Shown here in pieces: positions 6,418 through 13,092 of a stretch of DNA of 15,429 nt. Location of the stretch: contig JAIPGE010000012.1 of the NCBI GenBank assembly GCA_021736285.1, positions 1 through 15,429 of the forward strand. The letters are read 5' to 3'. The first letter of the stretch is position 1. Each line of letters opens with the position of its first letter. Origin of the DNA: Candidatus Izemoplasma sp. (GTDB lineage Bacteria; Bacillota_I; Bacilli_A; Izemoplasmatales; Izemoplasmataceae). A model generated the notes under the pieces. The model made no database searches, was not told where the DNA came from, and saw nothing but the letters and a program-made list of their open reading frames with translations. The position numbers and the translations under genes are program-made.

Positions 6418-8025
6418 CTAACCTTTTCTCAATCTTGGATCTAGTGCATCTCTTAATCCATCGCCAAGGAAGTTGAATGCTAACATCATCAAAGCAATCA
6501 TAGCAGCGGGGAAGAATAATTTAAATGGATAAGATTGAAAACCACTAAGTGCGGCGTTAGCAAGTGTTCCAAGTGATGCTTGTGGTGCGGATACACCGAG
6601 TCCGATAAAACTTAAGAATGCTTCAGTAAATACTGCAGCAGGAATCATCATTGCCATAGAGACAATGATCGGTCCAAGTGCATTTGGAATTAAGTGTCGC
6701 GAAATGATTTTATAATTTGAGACACCAATTGTTCTTGCGACTAAAACAAATTCTTGTTCCTTTAGACCAAGTACTTGGCCACGCACAAGTCGTGCCATAG
6801 CCACCCAGTAGACAGTTCCTAAGGCAATTGCAATAGTACCAAGTCCTGAGGTTCCTCTAAAGATGACATAGTTTTTACCAGCAATTGTCACATCGATAAC
6901 GACCTCCCGTAGAACAACCATGAGTAGAATTACCCATAAGACGAGTGGTATTGAGTTAATGATGTCAACAATACGCATCATTACATTGTCCCAGTTACCA
7001 CCAAGATAACCAGCAACAGCGCCATAGGTCACACCGATGATAAAGTTAACAAGGGTTGCAATTAGGGCAACAATTAACGAGATACGTGCCCCATATAATA
7101 CGCGGGTTAAGATATCGCGTCCTTGACTATCTGAGCCAAAGTAAAATAGTTTATTGGCTATGGTGTCAGTTGTATATAACGATTCATCACCTTTATATTC
7201 AATGGTATAATCAACATCTTTAAACTCTGTTGGAACAAGGTTGTCATTTAATAGACCATAAGAATAGTTTAATTTAACTTCTGCTTCAAAAAATCTAATT
7301 TCTTCTATAAATTGTGTTTCATCAAGTTTCTCAACAATACTTTCAGCACCTAAATCAATATCAAATTGCTGATCTGCTGCATTAGCCTCACCATAATTTG
7401 CAATCGTTGTTAGTTCAGAGAAGTAAACAGCGTCTGATATGTCGTAAGGGCCTCCTTCAAATTCTAAATTATGAAGCGGACTATCTGGATGAATATAAGT
7501 CACCAAAATAGCATCGTCTCCAAATGTGTACTCACCATCTGTTAACGCAATACCCCAAGATTCTGAGTAATACGTATTAGCATCTAATGTTTCAGTTGCA
7601 GGAAGAGGGTACGTTGAGGTATTCTCTAAGTCTGCAGGAAGTACAATTTCTTTGGCATAATAGTTAATCTTATTAATGACATCAACTTCTAGTTCGTTAT
7701 ACCGATCAACAATAATACCATCTTCTAATTCTAATAAGCGATAAATCCGTGTAACATGGAAGGTTGTATCGCCAACTTCTCTAATATCTAAGCGTGGTGG
7801 TAAGTTCGAATAATCTGATAATTGGTCGGAATAATCATAAGGTGAAATCCACGGTCCTACGACAGCGAGTAACACAATAATAACAACACCAACAAGACCA
7901 ACCATACTTGATTTGTTTTTCTTTAAGCGACGCCAGACATCTTGCCAATAGGTAAGACTTTTACGTGTTTGTTCGGTATCTAATTTGTCCTTTTTAGGAA
8001 CTTTATCAAAATTTAATTTGGCCAT
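6418..8025 (-). CDS. oppC: Oligopeptide ABC transporter permease OppC with a large external domain
   Basis: This membrane subunit of the peptide importer has 535 aa, whereas OppC is usually about 300. It has the normal N-terminal OppC part with one helix (about 41-60). After the PYD..LPPRLD stretch (62-80), a stretch of about 215 residues (80-295) follows, rich in acidic and aromatic residues and with no hydrophobic helix. The usual FGSDSQGRDILTRVLYGAR motif (296-314) then opens the five-helix permease core. The EAA loop that contacts the ATPase is EFVLVARTIGVSNYKIISRH (425-444). By topology the inserted part should lie outside the cell, near OppA. A shorter insertion lies near 376-395. The start overlaps the oppB stop by one base (TAATG), with GGAGGTG inside the end of oppB as ribosome site. 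Confidence 0.9.
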   Translation of the reverse strand: MAKLNFDKVPKKDKLDTEQTRKSLTYWQDVWRRLKKNKSSMVGLVGVVIIVLLAVVGPWISPYDYSDQLSDYSNLPPRLDIREVGDTTFHVTRIYRLLELEDGIIVDRYNELEVDVINKINYYAKEIVLPADLENTSTYPLPATETLDANTYYSESWGIALTDGEYTFGDDAILVTYIHPDSPLHNLEFEGGPYDISDAVYFSELTTIANYGEANAADQQFDIDLGAESIVEKLDETQFIEEIRFFEAEVKLNYSYGLLNDNLVPTEFKDVDYTIEYKGDESLYTTDTIANKLFYFGSDSQGRDILTRVLYGARISLIVALIATLVNFIIGVTYGAVAGYLGGNWDNVMMRIVDIINSIPLVLWVILLMVVLREVVIDVTIAGKNYVIFRGTSGLGTIAIALGTVYWVAMARLVRGQVLGLKEQEFVLVARTIGVSNYKIISRHLIPNALGPIIVSMAMMIPAAVFTEAFLSFIGLGVSAPQASLGTLANAALSGFQSYPFKLFFPAAMIALMMLAFNFLGDGLRDALDPRLRKG

Positions 8026-8954
8026 TATCTAGCACCTCCTTCAAGTCGAATACGAGGATCAATCCATGAATATGCTAAATCAACCAATAGTATCATAAAG
8101 ATATAGAAAGCTGAATATAGTACTGTCATACCCATAATTACTGTATAGTCACGATTCGTTACACCTTGAACGAAATAACGACCAATACCTGGAATTGCGA
8201 AGATTTTTTCCACAACAAATGAACCTGTTAATATAGCAGCAACCATTGGTCCTACATATGTAATAACAGGAATTAACGCATTTTTCAGTGCGTGTTTGAA
8301 AATAACTTTTCGTTCACTAATACCATTCGCACGTGCTGTGCGGACGTAATCTTGTCTTAATACTTCGAGCATGCTCGACCGTGTTAAGCGTGACACAAAA
8401 CTTAAGGAGTATCCCATCAACGCAATAACAGGACCAATATATCCAAGTGGATTACTGATTCCATTACTCGGGAGCCAGCCCAATTGTGTAGAAAAAATAT
8501 AAATGATAAGCGTTGCAATTATAAAGTTAGGTACGGTAACACCAAGTGTTGCCATAAACATAACCATATAATCAACAGGACTATTCTGTTTTAACGCTGA
8601 AACGATTCCTAACGGAATCCCTATAACTACAATTAGTAATGATGCAATCCCACCAATTAATGCACTGGTTGGGAAACCGCTTATAATAATATCATTTACA
8701 GTATACCCCAAGATTCGATAACTAGGTCCTAAATCAAAAGTTAACAACCCTTTTATATAAGAAAGGTATTGGATGAACAATGGTTCATCTAAGTTATACT
8801 TTTCATTTAAAGCCCGTATAATCGCATCCGGTAATGGTTTCTCTCTTGTAAAGGGACCACCAGGAATTGCTCTTAATAAAAAGAACGTAATGGTCGCAAT
8901 AACCAAAAGTGTAAATAATGCGGTTAAAACTCTTTTAATCAAATACTTTGCCAT
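8025..8954 (-). CDS. oppB: Oligopeptide ABC transporter permease OppB
   Basis: This is the first gene of the opp operon, a 309-aa membrane subunit of normal length. It has an N-terminal helix (about 10-28), the conserved region after LRAIPGGPF, about five further helices, and the EAA loop DYVRTARANGISERKVIFKH (202-221) that docks onto OppD/OppF. It ends in the usual VDLAYSWIDPRIRL. An upstream in-frame ATG at 8987 would add 11 residues. It has no ribosome site and lies against the promoter -10 box (8988-8993), so I chose the ATG at 8954, which has AGAGG (8963-8967) 8 nt ahead. OppB and OppC together form the transmembrane pore. Confidence 0.92.
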   Translation of the reverse strand: MAKYLIKRVLTALFTLLVIATITFFLLRAIPGGPFTREKPLPDAIIRALNEKYNLDEPLFIQYLSYIKGLLTFDLGPSYRILGYTVNDIIISGFPTSALIGGIASLLIVVIGIPLGIVSALKQNSPVDYMVMFMATLGVTVPNFIIATLIIYIFSTQLGWLPSNGISNPLGYIGPVIALMGYSLSFVSRLTRSSMLEVLRQDYVRTARANGISERKVIFKHALKNALIPVITYVGPMVAAILTGSFVVEKIFAIPGIGRYFVQGVTNRDYTVIMGMTVLYSAFYIFMILLVDLAYSWIDPRIRLEGGAR

Positions 8955-8987
8955 TTGATCCGCCTCTTTCAATAATAATCTAATCAT

Positions 8988-9015
8988 ATTATACAGTTTT
9001 TTCGGTAAAATGCAA
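8988..9015 (-). promoter_or_regulatory. Promoter of the opp operon
   Basis: Reading leftward, TTGCAT (9015-9010) and TATAAT (8993-8988) are 16 nt apart. Transcription would start near 8981 and give a leader of about 27 nt before oppB. This supports the ATG at 8954 as the real start. Confidence 0.6.
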
Positions 9016-9040
9016 TGTTAGAAAGGGTTAAGTGAAGACA

Positions 9041-9056
9041 TTTTCTTGTAAGAAAA
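9041..9056. promoter_or_regulatory. Palindrome upstream of the opp promoter (possible operator)
   Basis: TTTTCTT-GT-AAGAAAA is a perfect 7-bp inverted repeat with a 2-nt centre, 25 bp upstream of the opp -35 box. Outer arms GAAAGG (9021-9026) and CCTTTC (9057-9062) extend the symmetry. It could bind an activator or repressor of peptide uptake. It resembles an AT-rich CodY-type box only loosely, so no regulator is named. Confidence 0.35.
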
Positions 9057-9062
9057 CCTTTC

Positions 9063-9225
9063 CATTTTATAATTAAAAAAAATATTAAAAATTTAGATAA
9101 CGAGGATATCCCTTCAAAAAAGGAAAACCCACCTATTTATCACAGCAAACTATATCAAATAAAAATATAAATAAAAAAATTATAAATAATAAAAATGAAT
9201 GAAAAGGTTTACATTTTAAAGTAGA
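9063..9225. other. AT-rich intergenic DNA, nothing recognised
   Basis: This stretch between the opp promoter region and the mgsA terminator is almost pure A+T from 9138 to 9203. I see no start with a ribosome site, no strong hairpin and no paired promoter boxes. Its A-tracts could bend DNA upstream of the opp promoter. Confidence 0.5.
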
Positions 9226-9248
9226 TAAAAAAAGGCATTAGATGCCTT
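9226..9248 (-). terminator. Intrinsic terminator of mgsA
   Basis: On the minus strand the stem AAGGCAT (9248-9242), loop CTA and ATGCCTT (9238-9232) is followed by a T-run down to 9227. The stem begins inside the mgsA stop codon. Confidence 0.8.
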
Positions 9249-9609
9249 ACTTTAGTGACTTAAAGAACCACTCTGCGGTATTGATATTGCTGGCTAATGG
9301 GATCTTATACACATCACTCAGCCGAAATAGGCCTTGAACATCAGGTTCATGGGGTTGTGCTGTTAAAGGATCTCTAAAGAAGAGAATCATATCTATATCG
9401 CCATTGGCGACACGTGCTCCAATTTCTTGGTCTCCGCCTAGGGGACCACTTTTATGACAATGAATAATCAAATCGGTTGCGGCCATGACCTTATGGCCAG
9501 TTGTTCCAGTCGCAAATAGTTGATGATCCTTTAATTTGTTTTCATGTTTTTGGCAAAACTTAATAATTTCTTTTTTCTTTTTATCATGAGCAATAATCGC
9601 TATTTTCAT
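9247..9609 (-). CDS. mgsA: Methylglyoxal synthase
   Basis: It converts dihydroxyacetone phosphate to methylglyoxal and phosphate, a bypass of lower glycolysis in the cytosol that frees phosphate when sugar phosphates build up. The 120-residue sequence shows the family pattern along its length: AHD (7-9), FATGTTG (32-38), SGPLGGDQEIG (54-64), FFRDPL (77-82), PHEPD (86-90) and a C-terminal NIPVATN-like segment (KIPLASN). D60 matches the catalytic aspartate of E. coli MgsA (Asp71), and H8, D9, H86 and D90 match other active-site residues. It lacks the C-terminal tail of the 152-aa E. coli enzyme, as many Firmicute versions do. The Shine-Dalgarno GAGGTGG is at 9614-9620. It lies 12 nt after a small membrane-peptide gene and is probably co-transcribed with it. 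Confidence 0.95.
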   Translation of the reverse strand: MKIAIIAHDKKKKEIIKFCQKHENKLKDHQLFATGTTGHKVMAATDLIIHCHKSGPLGGDQEIGARVANGDIDMILFFRDPLTAQPHEPDVQGLFRLSDVYKIPLASNINTAEWFFKSLK

Positions 9610-9621
9610 AATTCCACCTCA

Positions 9622-9768
9622 TCAAATTAATAGAACAAAAGCTGCTAATGCTAATAGGATTAACAATACAAATGGCAACATACTAAATAAATATTCTTTG
9701 CAGGATAGTTTTGTATGTTCATTGGGTGTATCGTTATCATAATATTTAAAGTTATATTTCTCTGACAC
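9622..9768 (-). CDS. Unrecognised 48-residue single-helix membrane peptide
   Basis: Reading leftward, a GTG start at 9768 has AAGGTGAT (9773-9780) placed well upstream. It encodes 48 residues ending at TGA 9624-9622. Residues 1-28 are polar and charged with several tyrosines (MSEKYNFKYYDNDTPNEH..) and one cysteine, C23. Residues 29-48 form one hydrophobic helix at the very C-terminus (..MLPFVLLILLALAAFVLLI). That is a tail-anchored or small regulatory membrane peptide layout with the charged part probably inside. The promoter, ribosome site and tight link to mgsA (12 nt) support a real gene. I do not recognise the family, and no function is proposed beyond a membrane location. Confidence 0.7.
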   Translation of the reverse strand: MSEKYNFKYYDNDTPNEHTKLSCKEYLFSMLPFVLLILLALAAFVLLI

Positions 9769-9792
9769 GTCAATCACCTTTTCATTAATTCT

Positions 9793-9802
9793 ATTATAGC
9801 AT
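9793..9802 (-). promoter_or_regulatory. Extended -10 promoter of the membrane peptide-mgsA operon
   Basis: Reading leftward, TGCTATAAT (9801-9793) is a perfect -10 box with the TGn extension. The expected -35 position (about 9816-9821) holds only TTTTTA, which an extended -10 can tolerate. The start would fall near 9786, just before the ribosome site of the 48-residue gene. Confidence 0.6.
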
Positions 9803-9815
9803 TGTTATTCTTAGA

Positions 9816-9844
9816 TAAAAAGAAAAACCAGGAATTCCTGGTTT
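9816..9844 (-). terminator. Intrinsic terminator of the thioredoxin-like gene
   Basis: On the minus strand, AAACCAGG (9844-9837), AATT, CCTGGTTT (9832-9825) is followed by TTCTTTTT. The stem starts within the gene's own stop codon (9845-9843). Confidence 0.85.
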
Positions 9845-10154
9845 AAGCATTAAACATTTCAATTAAACGTGTGATTTTGTCGTAGTTGATGTAGCGTGAT
9901 TCACGTAATAGTTCTTTTCCTTGATTAAATATTAACACCGTCGGGACACTAAAAATTAAATGATCACCACGGAATTTATCAACGTCATCAATATAGATAG
10001 CATAACTGTCGATTTGATCTAAATTAGGAACGTTATGTTTGAGCGTGTTTAAGATTGTATTACAAATCGTACAAGTGTGTGATTTGGCAATAATCATCAC
10101 AAACTCTTGGTTAATAACAGCATTAATTTCTTGTTCATTTTTTAATATCGTCAT
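9843..10154 (-). CDS. Small thioredoxin-like protein with a CTIC motif
   Basis: This 103-residue cytoplasmic protein has a thioredoxin fold. Strand FVMIIAKS (18-25) leads to a CxxC pair C28-T-I-C31. The conserved cis-proline is in FSVPTVLIF (P71), followed by the usual NQGKEL turn (77-82). The active-site dipeptide TI differs from the GP of true thioredoxins, and the tryptophan before the first cysteine is replaced by threonine. It is closer to the YtpP/thioredoxin-like family than to TrxA, so reductase activity is likely but the partner is unknown. A TTG start at 10178 would add eight residues. The ATG at 10154 is preferred because GAGGTGG (10159-10165) lies just ahead. It is transcribed away from the arsR-copA unit and may help keep thiols reduced under metal stress; that link is inference. 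Confidence 0.75.
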   Translation of the reverse strand: MTILKNEQEINAVINQEFVMIIAKSHTCTICNTILNTLKHNVPNLDQIDSYAIYIDDVDKFRGDHLIFSVPTVLIFNQGKELLRESRYINYDKITRLIEMFNA

Positions 10155-10182
10155 AGGACCACCTCGTTTAATAATCAAAGGT

Positions 10183-10211
10183 AGTATACGTACTAATTAA
10201 CAAAAAGTCAA
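10183..10211 (-). promoter_or_regulatory. Promoter of the thioredoxin-like gene
   Basis: Reading leftward, TTGACT (10211-10206) and TATACT (10188-10183) are 17 nt apart, a near-consensus promoter. A lone GTAATAC (10214-10220), similar to the half-sites of the nearby cop operators, lies just outside the -35 box. Confidence 0.75.
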
Positions 10212-10226
10212 TTGTAATACATCGCG

Positions 10227-10244
10227 CTTATTTAGAAAAATAAG
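10227..10244. repeat. Inverted repeat between divergent promoters
   Basis: CTTATTT (10227-10233) and AAATAAG (10238-10244) are perfect arms around AGAA. It ends 1 nt before the tandem cop operators start. It has no T-run after it. It may be a further protein site or chance in AT-rich DNA. Confidence 0.4.
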
Positions 10245-10245
10245 T

Positions 10246-10281
10246 ATATTACGTGAGTGTAATATTACAATAGTGTAATAT
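10246..10281. promoter_or_regulatory. Tandem palindromic operators upstream of arsR-copA
   Basis: Two sites share the plan ATATTAC-N6-GTAATAT: 10246-10265 and 10262-10281. They overlap by ATAT, so their centres are 16 bp apart. In the second site the arms extend to 8 bp (ATATTACA-ATAG-TGTAATAT). ArsR/SmtB repressors bind such imperfect 12-2-12-type palindromes near their own promoters, so these are the likely autoregulatory sites. The core promoter of arsR is not clear: -10-like hexamers (TATATT, TAATAT) lie within the palindromes, consistent with direct blocking. Confidence 0.7.
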
Positions 10282-10301
10282 ATAAACATGAGGTGATTAA
10301 A

Positions 10302-10667
10302 ATGCAAAGTGTTGACTTATTAAAAGCGATCAGTAATAACACAAAACTGAGGCTTGTCAGTTTGTTATTAGAAAACGAATTATGCGTTTGTGAACTAGAA
10401 GAAGTTTTAGATATCAAACAAACAACCATTTCTCGCAATTTAAGGCGTTTAAAAGATGCCAATGTTGTTGATGTTAGACGGGAGAAACAACGGGGATTTT
10501 ATTATTTAACGGATTATTTCTTAAAACAAAAGCATTTTACTGAACATGTTCGGGAACTTAGGCTTAAAGAAAAACAATTACAAAAGGATTATAAAGCATT
10601 TGTTCATCATGAACAAATTAAAGACGATAAAATTTATATCTGTAAAGCATTTCGAGAGGTGAATTAG
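10302..10667 (+). CDS. ArsR-family metal-responsive repressor
   Basis: This is a 121-residue winged-helix DNA-binding protein of the ArsR/SmtB family. The recognition region is LDIKQTTISRNLRRLKDANVV (36-56), followed by the wing REKQRGFYYL. At the start of helix alpha3 it has ELCVCELEEVL with C28 and C30, the CVC motif that in ArsR/CadC-type sensors binds soft metals (As(III), Cd(II), Pb(II) or Cu(I)). A third cysteine, C114, is near the C-terminus. Metal binding should release the protein from the two operators just upstream and turn on copA. The ATG at 10302 follows GAGG (10290-10293) by 8 nt; an upstream GTG at 10293 lies inside this site and is rejected. The stop abuts the copA ATG. The ATPase next door points to Cu(I) as the signal, but the motif alone does not prove it. 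Confidence 0.85.
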   Translation: MQSVDLLKAISNNTKLRLVSLLLENELCVCELEEVLDIKQTTISRNLRRLKDANVVDVRREKQRGFYYLTDYFLKQKHFTEHVRELRLKEKQLQKDYKAFVHHEQIKDDKIYICKAFREVN

Positions 10668-13058
10668 ATGATTAAAAAGACAATGCGGGTGGATGGCATG
10701 ACATGTGCAATGTGTGCCAAAACAATTGAAAACACATTTGAAGGACAAGATGGGGTTACTGCAAAAGTTAACGTTGGTGCAGGGAAGGTCATCTTTAGTT
10801 ATGATGAAGAAAAATATAGTTTCGTCGATCTAGCAAAAATGGTAGAAGAAGTCGGATACGATCCTATTTTAGAAGAATCATTAGACGATAATAAAAATTA
10901 TCGTAAGAAGTTAAGAAATGAAATTTACATTGCAGTAGGTTTTAGTATTCCATTACTATGGGCAATGTTTGCGCATATCCCATTCTTTAGTTTCGTGTAT
11001 GTACCTGATCTTCTAACCAATGGTATCGTTCAACTTATCATTAGTGGTATCGTTCAGTTTTATATCGGGAAACGGTTCTATATTGCCGCATACAAAGCAA
11101 TTAAGAAAAAAGTCCTCGGGATGGATATCTTAGTTGTTATGGGGACAACCAGTGCGTATTTATATAGTATGTACTTACTTTACGAACAACTCTTTGTTCA
11201 AGCGACAATGCATCCCGAATACTATTTTGAAATTAGTGCCTTAATTATAACGATGGTACTCATCGGTAACTATATTGAGCATATTGCTAAAGAGCGCACC
11301 ACAGATGCTCTTGTTGAATTAATTAACCTCGGTGCTAAAGAAGCACGTGTCATTCGAGATGGTAAAGAACAAATGGTAGATATTGATGAAGTATATATAG
11401 ACGACCAAGTTGTTGTATTAGCCAATGAGAAAATTCCAGTTGATGGGAAAATCATTAAAGGATCATCTTATGTTGATGAATCAATGATTACGGGGGAAAG
11501 TATTCCCGTCTTAAAAGAAAAAGATAGTGAAGTCATTGGGGCAACGATTAACTTAAGACAAAAACTCATTTTCAAAGCAACCAAAGTTGGTGCTAATACA
11601 ATGTTAGCACAAATTATTCAAACTGTAGAAGATGCGGCCAGTGAAAAACCCCCGATACAACGCACAGCAGATAAAATCGCATCTTATTTTGTTCCAATTG
11701 TTGTAAGTATTGCGATACTTAACTTTATTGTCCAGTTTTTGATTTTAGGATATGCTTTTGAAACAGCCTTCACAAGAACTGTTGCGATATTGGTTATTAG
11801 TTGCCCGTGTGCATTAGGACTGGCTACACCTACTAGTATTTTAGTTGGAAATGGGAAAGCAGCACAAAATCATATTTTATACAAAGGTGGCGAATTCTTT
11901 GAATTAGCAAATAAAATAGAAGCCATCGCGTTTGACAAAACAGGAACCTTAACAAATGGCGAACCAATTGTCACAGATTATTTGGGTGATTCAGCGATTA
12001 AAGAAATTGTCTATGCGATTGAAAAAGAATCAACCCATCCTATTAGCCAAGCTTTTAAAGTATATTATGAAAAAGAAAATAGTAATCCAAAAGCGTATGA
12101 ACTTGACACGTTTGAGACCATTAAAGGTAAGGGTATCAAAGCAGAAGTCGATCAAAAAGAAATACATATTGGCTCACAAAAAATGGTAACCGACTTAGCA
12201 CTTGATAATCCATTTGAAGAAGAAAGCCTAGCACTATTAAATCAAGCCAAAACAGTCAACTTTATTATTGTTGATAAAAAAGTTATCGCGCTTTATGCAG
12301 TTCGTGATGAAATCAAAAAGACATCTAAAAGAGTTATAACAGAAATGAAGAAACGCGGATTAACGCCATATATGATTACTGGTGACAACAAACATGTTGC
12401 CAATGCCATCGCAAGTGAACTTGGGATTGAACATGTTTATAGTGAAGTGTTACCACATGAAAAAGCAAAAATCATTGAAGAGATTAAAAGTACAGGTAAG
12501 ATTACCGCATTTGTCGGTGATGGTATTAACGATGCACCAGCATTAAAAATCGCTGATGTGGGTATTGCAATGGGACATGGTACTGACGTTGCAATTGATA
12601 GTAGTGATGTCACATTAATGAGTTATGATTTAGGGTTAGTTATAAAAGCAATTGATATGTCCAAAGCCACACTTAGAAACATCCATCAAAACTTTGGTTG
12701 GGCATTCAGTTATAATCTCGTGGCAATACCACTTGCTGCGACGGGCCGTTTAAGCATGGTAGTTGCTGCAGCAGCAATGGCATTTTCTTCAATTACAGTT
12801 GTCTTAAATGCATTACGATTAAAAGGATATAAATTACCAGAATTTACAAATGACGAAGGAGGTAAAGATATGACATTAACTGTTTCTAATATGACATGTA
12901 ATCATTGTAAAATGACGATTACCAATGCCTTAAAAGAAAACGGCATTAAAGAAATTGAAATCGATCTCGATACCAAAACAGTTGAATTAAACCCTGAAGA
13001 TAAATCACTTGCTGATATCAGAGCAATTATCGAAGAAAAAGGGTATGAAGTAAAATAA
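10668..13058 (+). CDS. copA: P1B-1 copper-exporting ATPase with N- and C-terminal HMA domains
   Basis: This 796-aa membrane pump expels Cu(I) from the cytosol. Order of parts: N-terminal HMA domain with GMTCAMC (C13, C16); helices from about 85; actuator motif TGES (275-278); intramembrane CPC (379-381); phosphorylation site DKTGT (D423); HP motif (457-458); TGDN (571-574); GDGIND (617-622); then the last two helices with YN (682-683) and MAFSS (704-708), the residues that mark Cu(I) specificity. It then has a second HMA domain at the C-terminus (735-796, MTCNHC with C744 and C747), joined by a short linker TNDEGGKD. A C-terminal HMA is unusual in bacterial CopA. The start has GAGG (10656-10659) inside the end of arsR, and the two genes abut. 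Regulation is through the tandem operators. Confidence 0.95.
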   Translation: MIKKTMRVDGMTCAMCAKTIENTFEGQDGVTAKVNVGAGKVIFSYDEEKYSFVDLAKMVEEVGYDPILEESLDDNKNYRKKLRNEIYIAVGFSIPLLWAMFAHIPFFSFVYVPDLLTNGIVQLIISGIVQFYIGKRFYIAAYKAIKKKVLGMDILVVMGTTSAYLYSMYLLYEQLFVQATMHPEYYFEISALIITMVLIGNYIEHIAKERTTDALVELINLGAKEARVIRDGKEQMVDIDEVYIDDQVVVLANEKIPVDGKIIKGSSYVDESMITGESIPVLKEKDSEVIGATINLRQKLIFKATKVGANTMLAQIIQTVEDAASEKPPIQRTADKIASYFVPIVVSIAILNFIVQFLILGYAFETAFTRTVAILVISCPCALGLATPTSILVGNGKAAQNHILYKGGEFFELANKIEAIAFDKTGTLTNGEPIVTDYLGDSAIKEIVYAIEKESTHPISQAFKVYYEKENSNPKAYELDTFETIKGKGIKAEVDQKEIHIGSQKMVTDLALDNPFEEESLALLNQAKTVNFIIVDKKVIALYAVRDEIKKTSKRVITEMKKRGLTPYMITGDNKHVANAIASELGIEHVYSEVLPHEKAKIIEEIKSTGKITAFVGDGINDAPALKIADVGIAMGHGTDVAIDSSDVTLMSYDLGLVIKAIDMSKATLRNIHQNFGWAFSYNLVAIPLAATGRLSMVVAAAAMAFSSITVVLNALRLKGYKLPEFTNDEGGKDMTLTVSNMTCNHCKMTITNALKENGIKEIEIDLDTKTVELNPEDKSLADIRAIIEEKGYEVK
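12856..12863 (+). promoter_or_regulatory. Internal Shine-Dalgarno inside copA
   Basis: AAGGAGGT matches the 16S rRNA anti-Shine-Dalgarno at all eight bases and stands 6 nt (7 nt from the AGGAGG core) before the in-frame ATG at 12870. It is stronger than the site of copA itself. It falls in the codons for the linker E-G-G between pump and HMA domain. Confidence 0.75.
12870..13058 (+). CDS. copZ: Nested CopZ-like copper chaperone, from an internal start in copA
   Basis: Starting at the internal ATG 12870, in the same frame as copA, translation gives a complete 62-residue HMA domain: MTLTVSNMTCNHC..., with metal-binding C10 and C13 and the usual beta-alpha-beta-beta-alpha-beta layout ending at GYEVK. 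This is almost exactly a free CopZ (about 68 residues), including the start at the first beta strand. The perfect Shine-Dalgarno 6-7 nt upstream makes independent translation likely. The product would pick up Cu(I) in the cytosol and pass it to the pump or the repressor. The simplest history is a copA-copZ gene pair fused by loss of the copA stop, keeping the copZ ribosome site. The alternative is that only the fused domain is made and the site is a relic. Confidence 0.65.
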   Translation: MTLTVSNMTCNHCKMTITNALKENGIKEIEIDLDTKTVELNPEDKSLADIRAIIEEKGYEVK

Positions 13059-13083
13059 GCTGATTCGTCAGCTTATTTTTTTT
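13054..13083 (+). terminator. Intrinsic terminator of the cop operon
   Basis: A 10-bp stem AATAAGCTGA (13054-13063) with TCAGCTTATT (13068-13077) closes a stable TTCG tetraloop and runs into an eight-base T-tract (13076-13083). It overlaps the copA stop codon. Confidence 0.92.
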
Positions 13084-13092
13084 ACATAGGTG

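Noticed and set aside
8955..8987. Extended N-terminus for OppB from the ATG at 8987
   Set aside because: That ATG touches the -10 box of the promoter and has no Shine-Dalgarno; the ATG at 8954 does.
9138..9203. AT-rich stretch as a replication origin or CRISPR leader
   Set aside because: No repeated iterons, DnaA boxes or spaced repeats are present; simple AT-richness is common in this genome.
10668..13058. Use of TGA as tryptophan (mycoplasma code)
   Set aside because: No in-frame TGA is needed in any gene, several genes end in TGA, and the tRNA-Trp has only the CCA anticodon.
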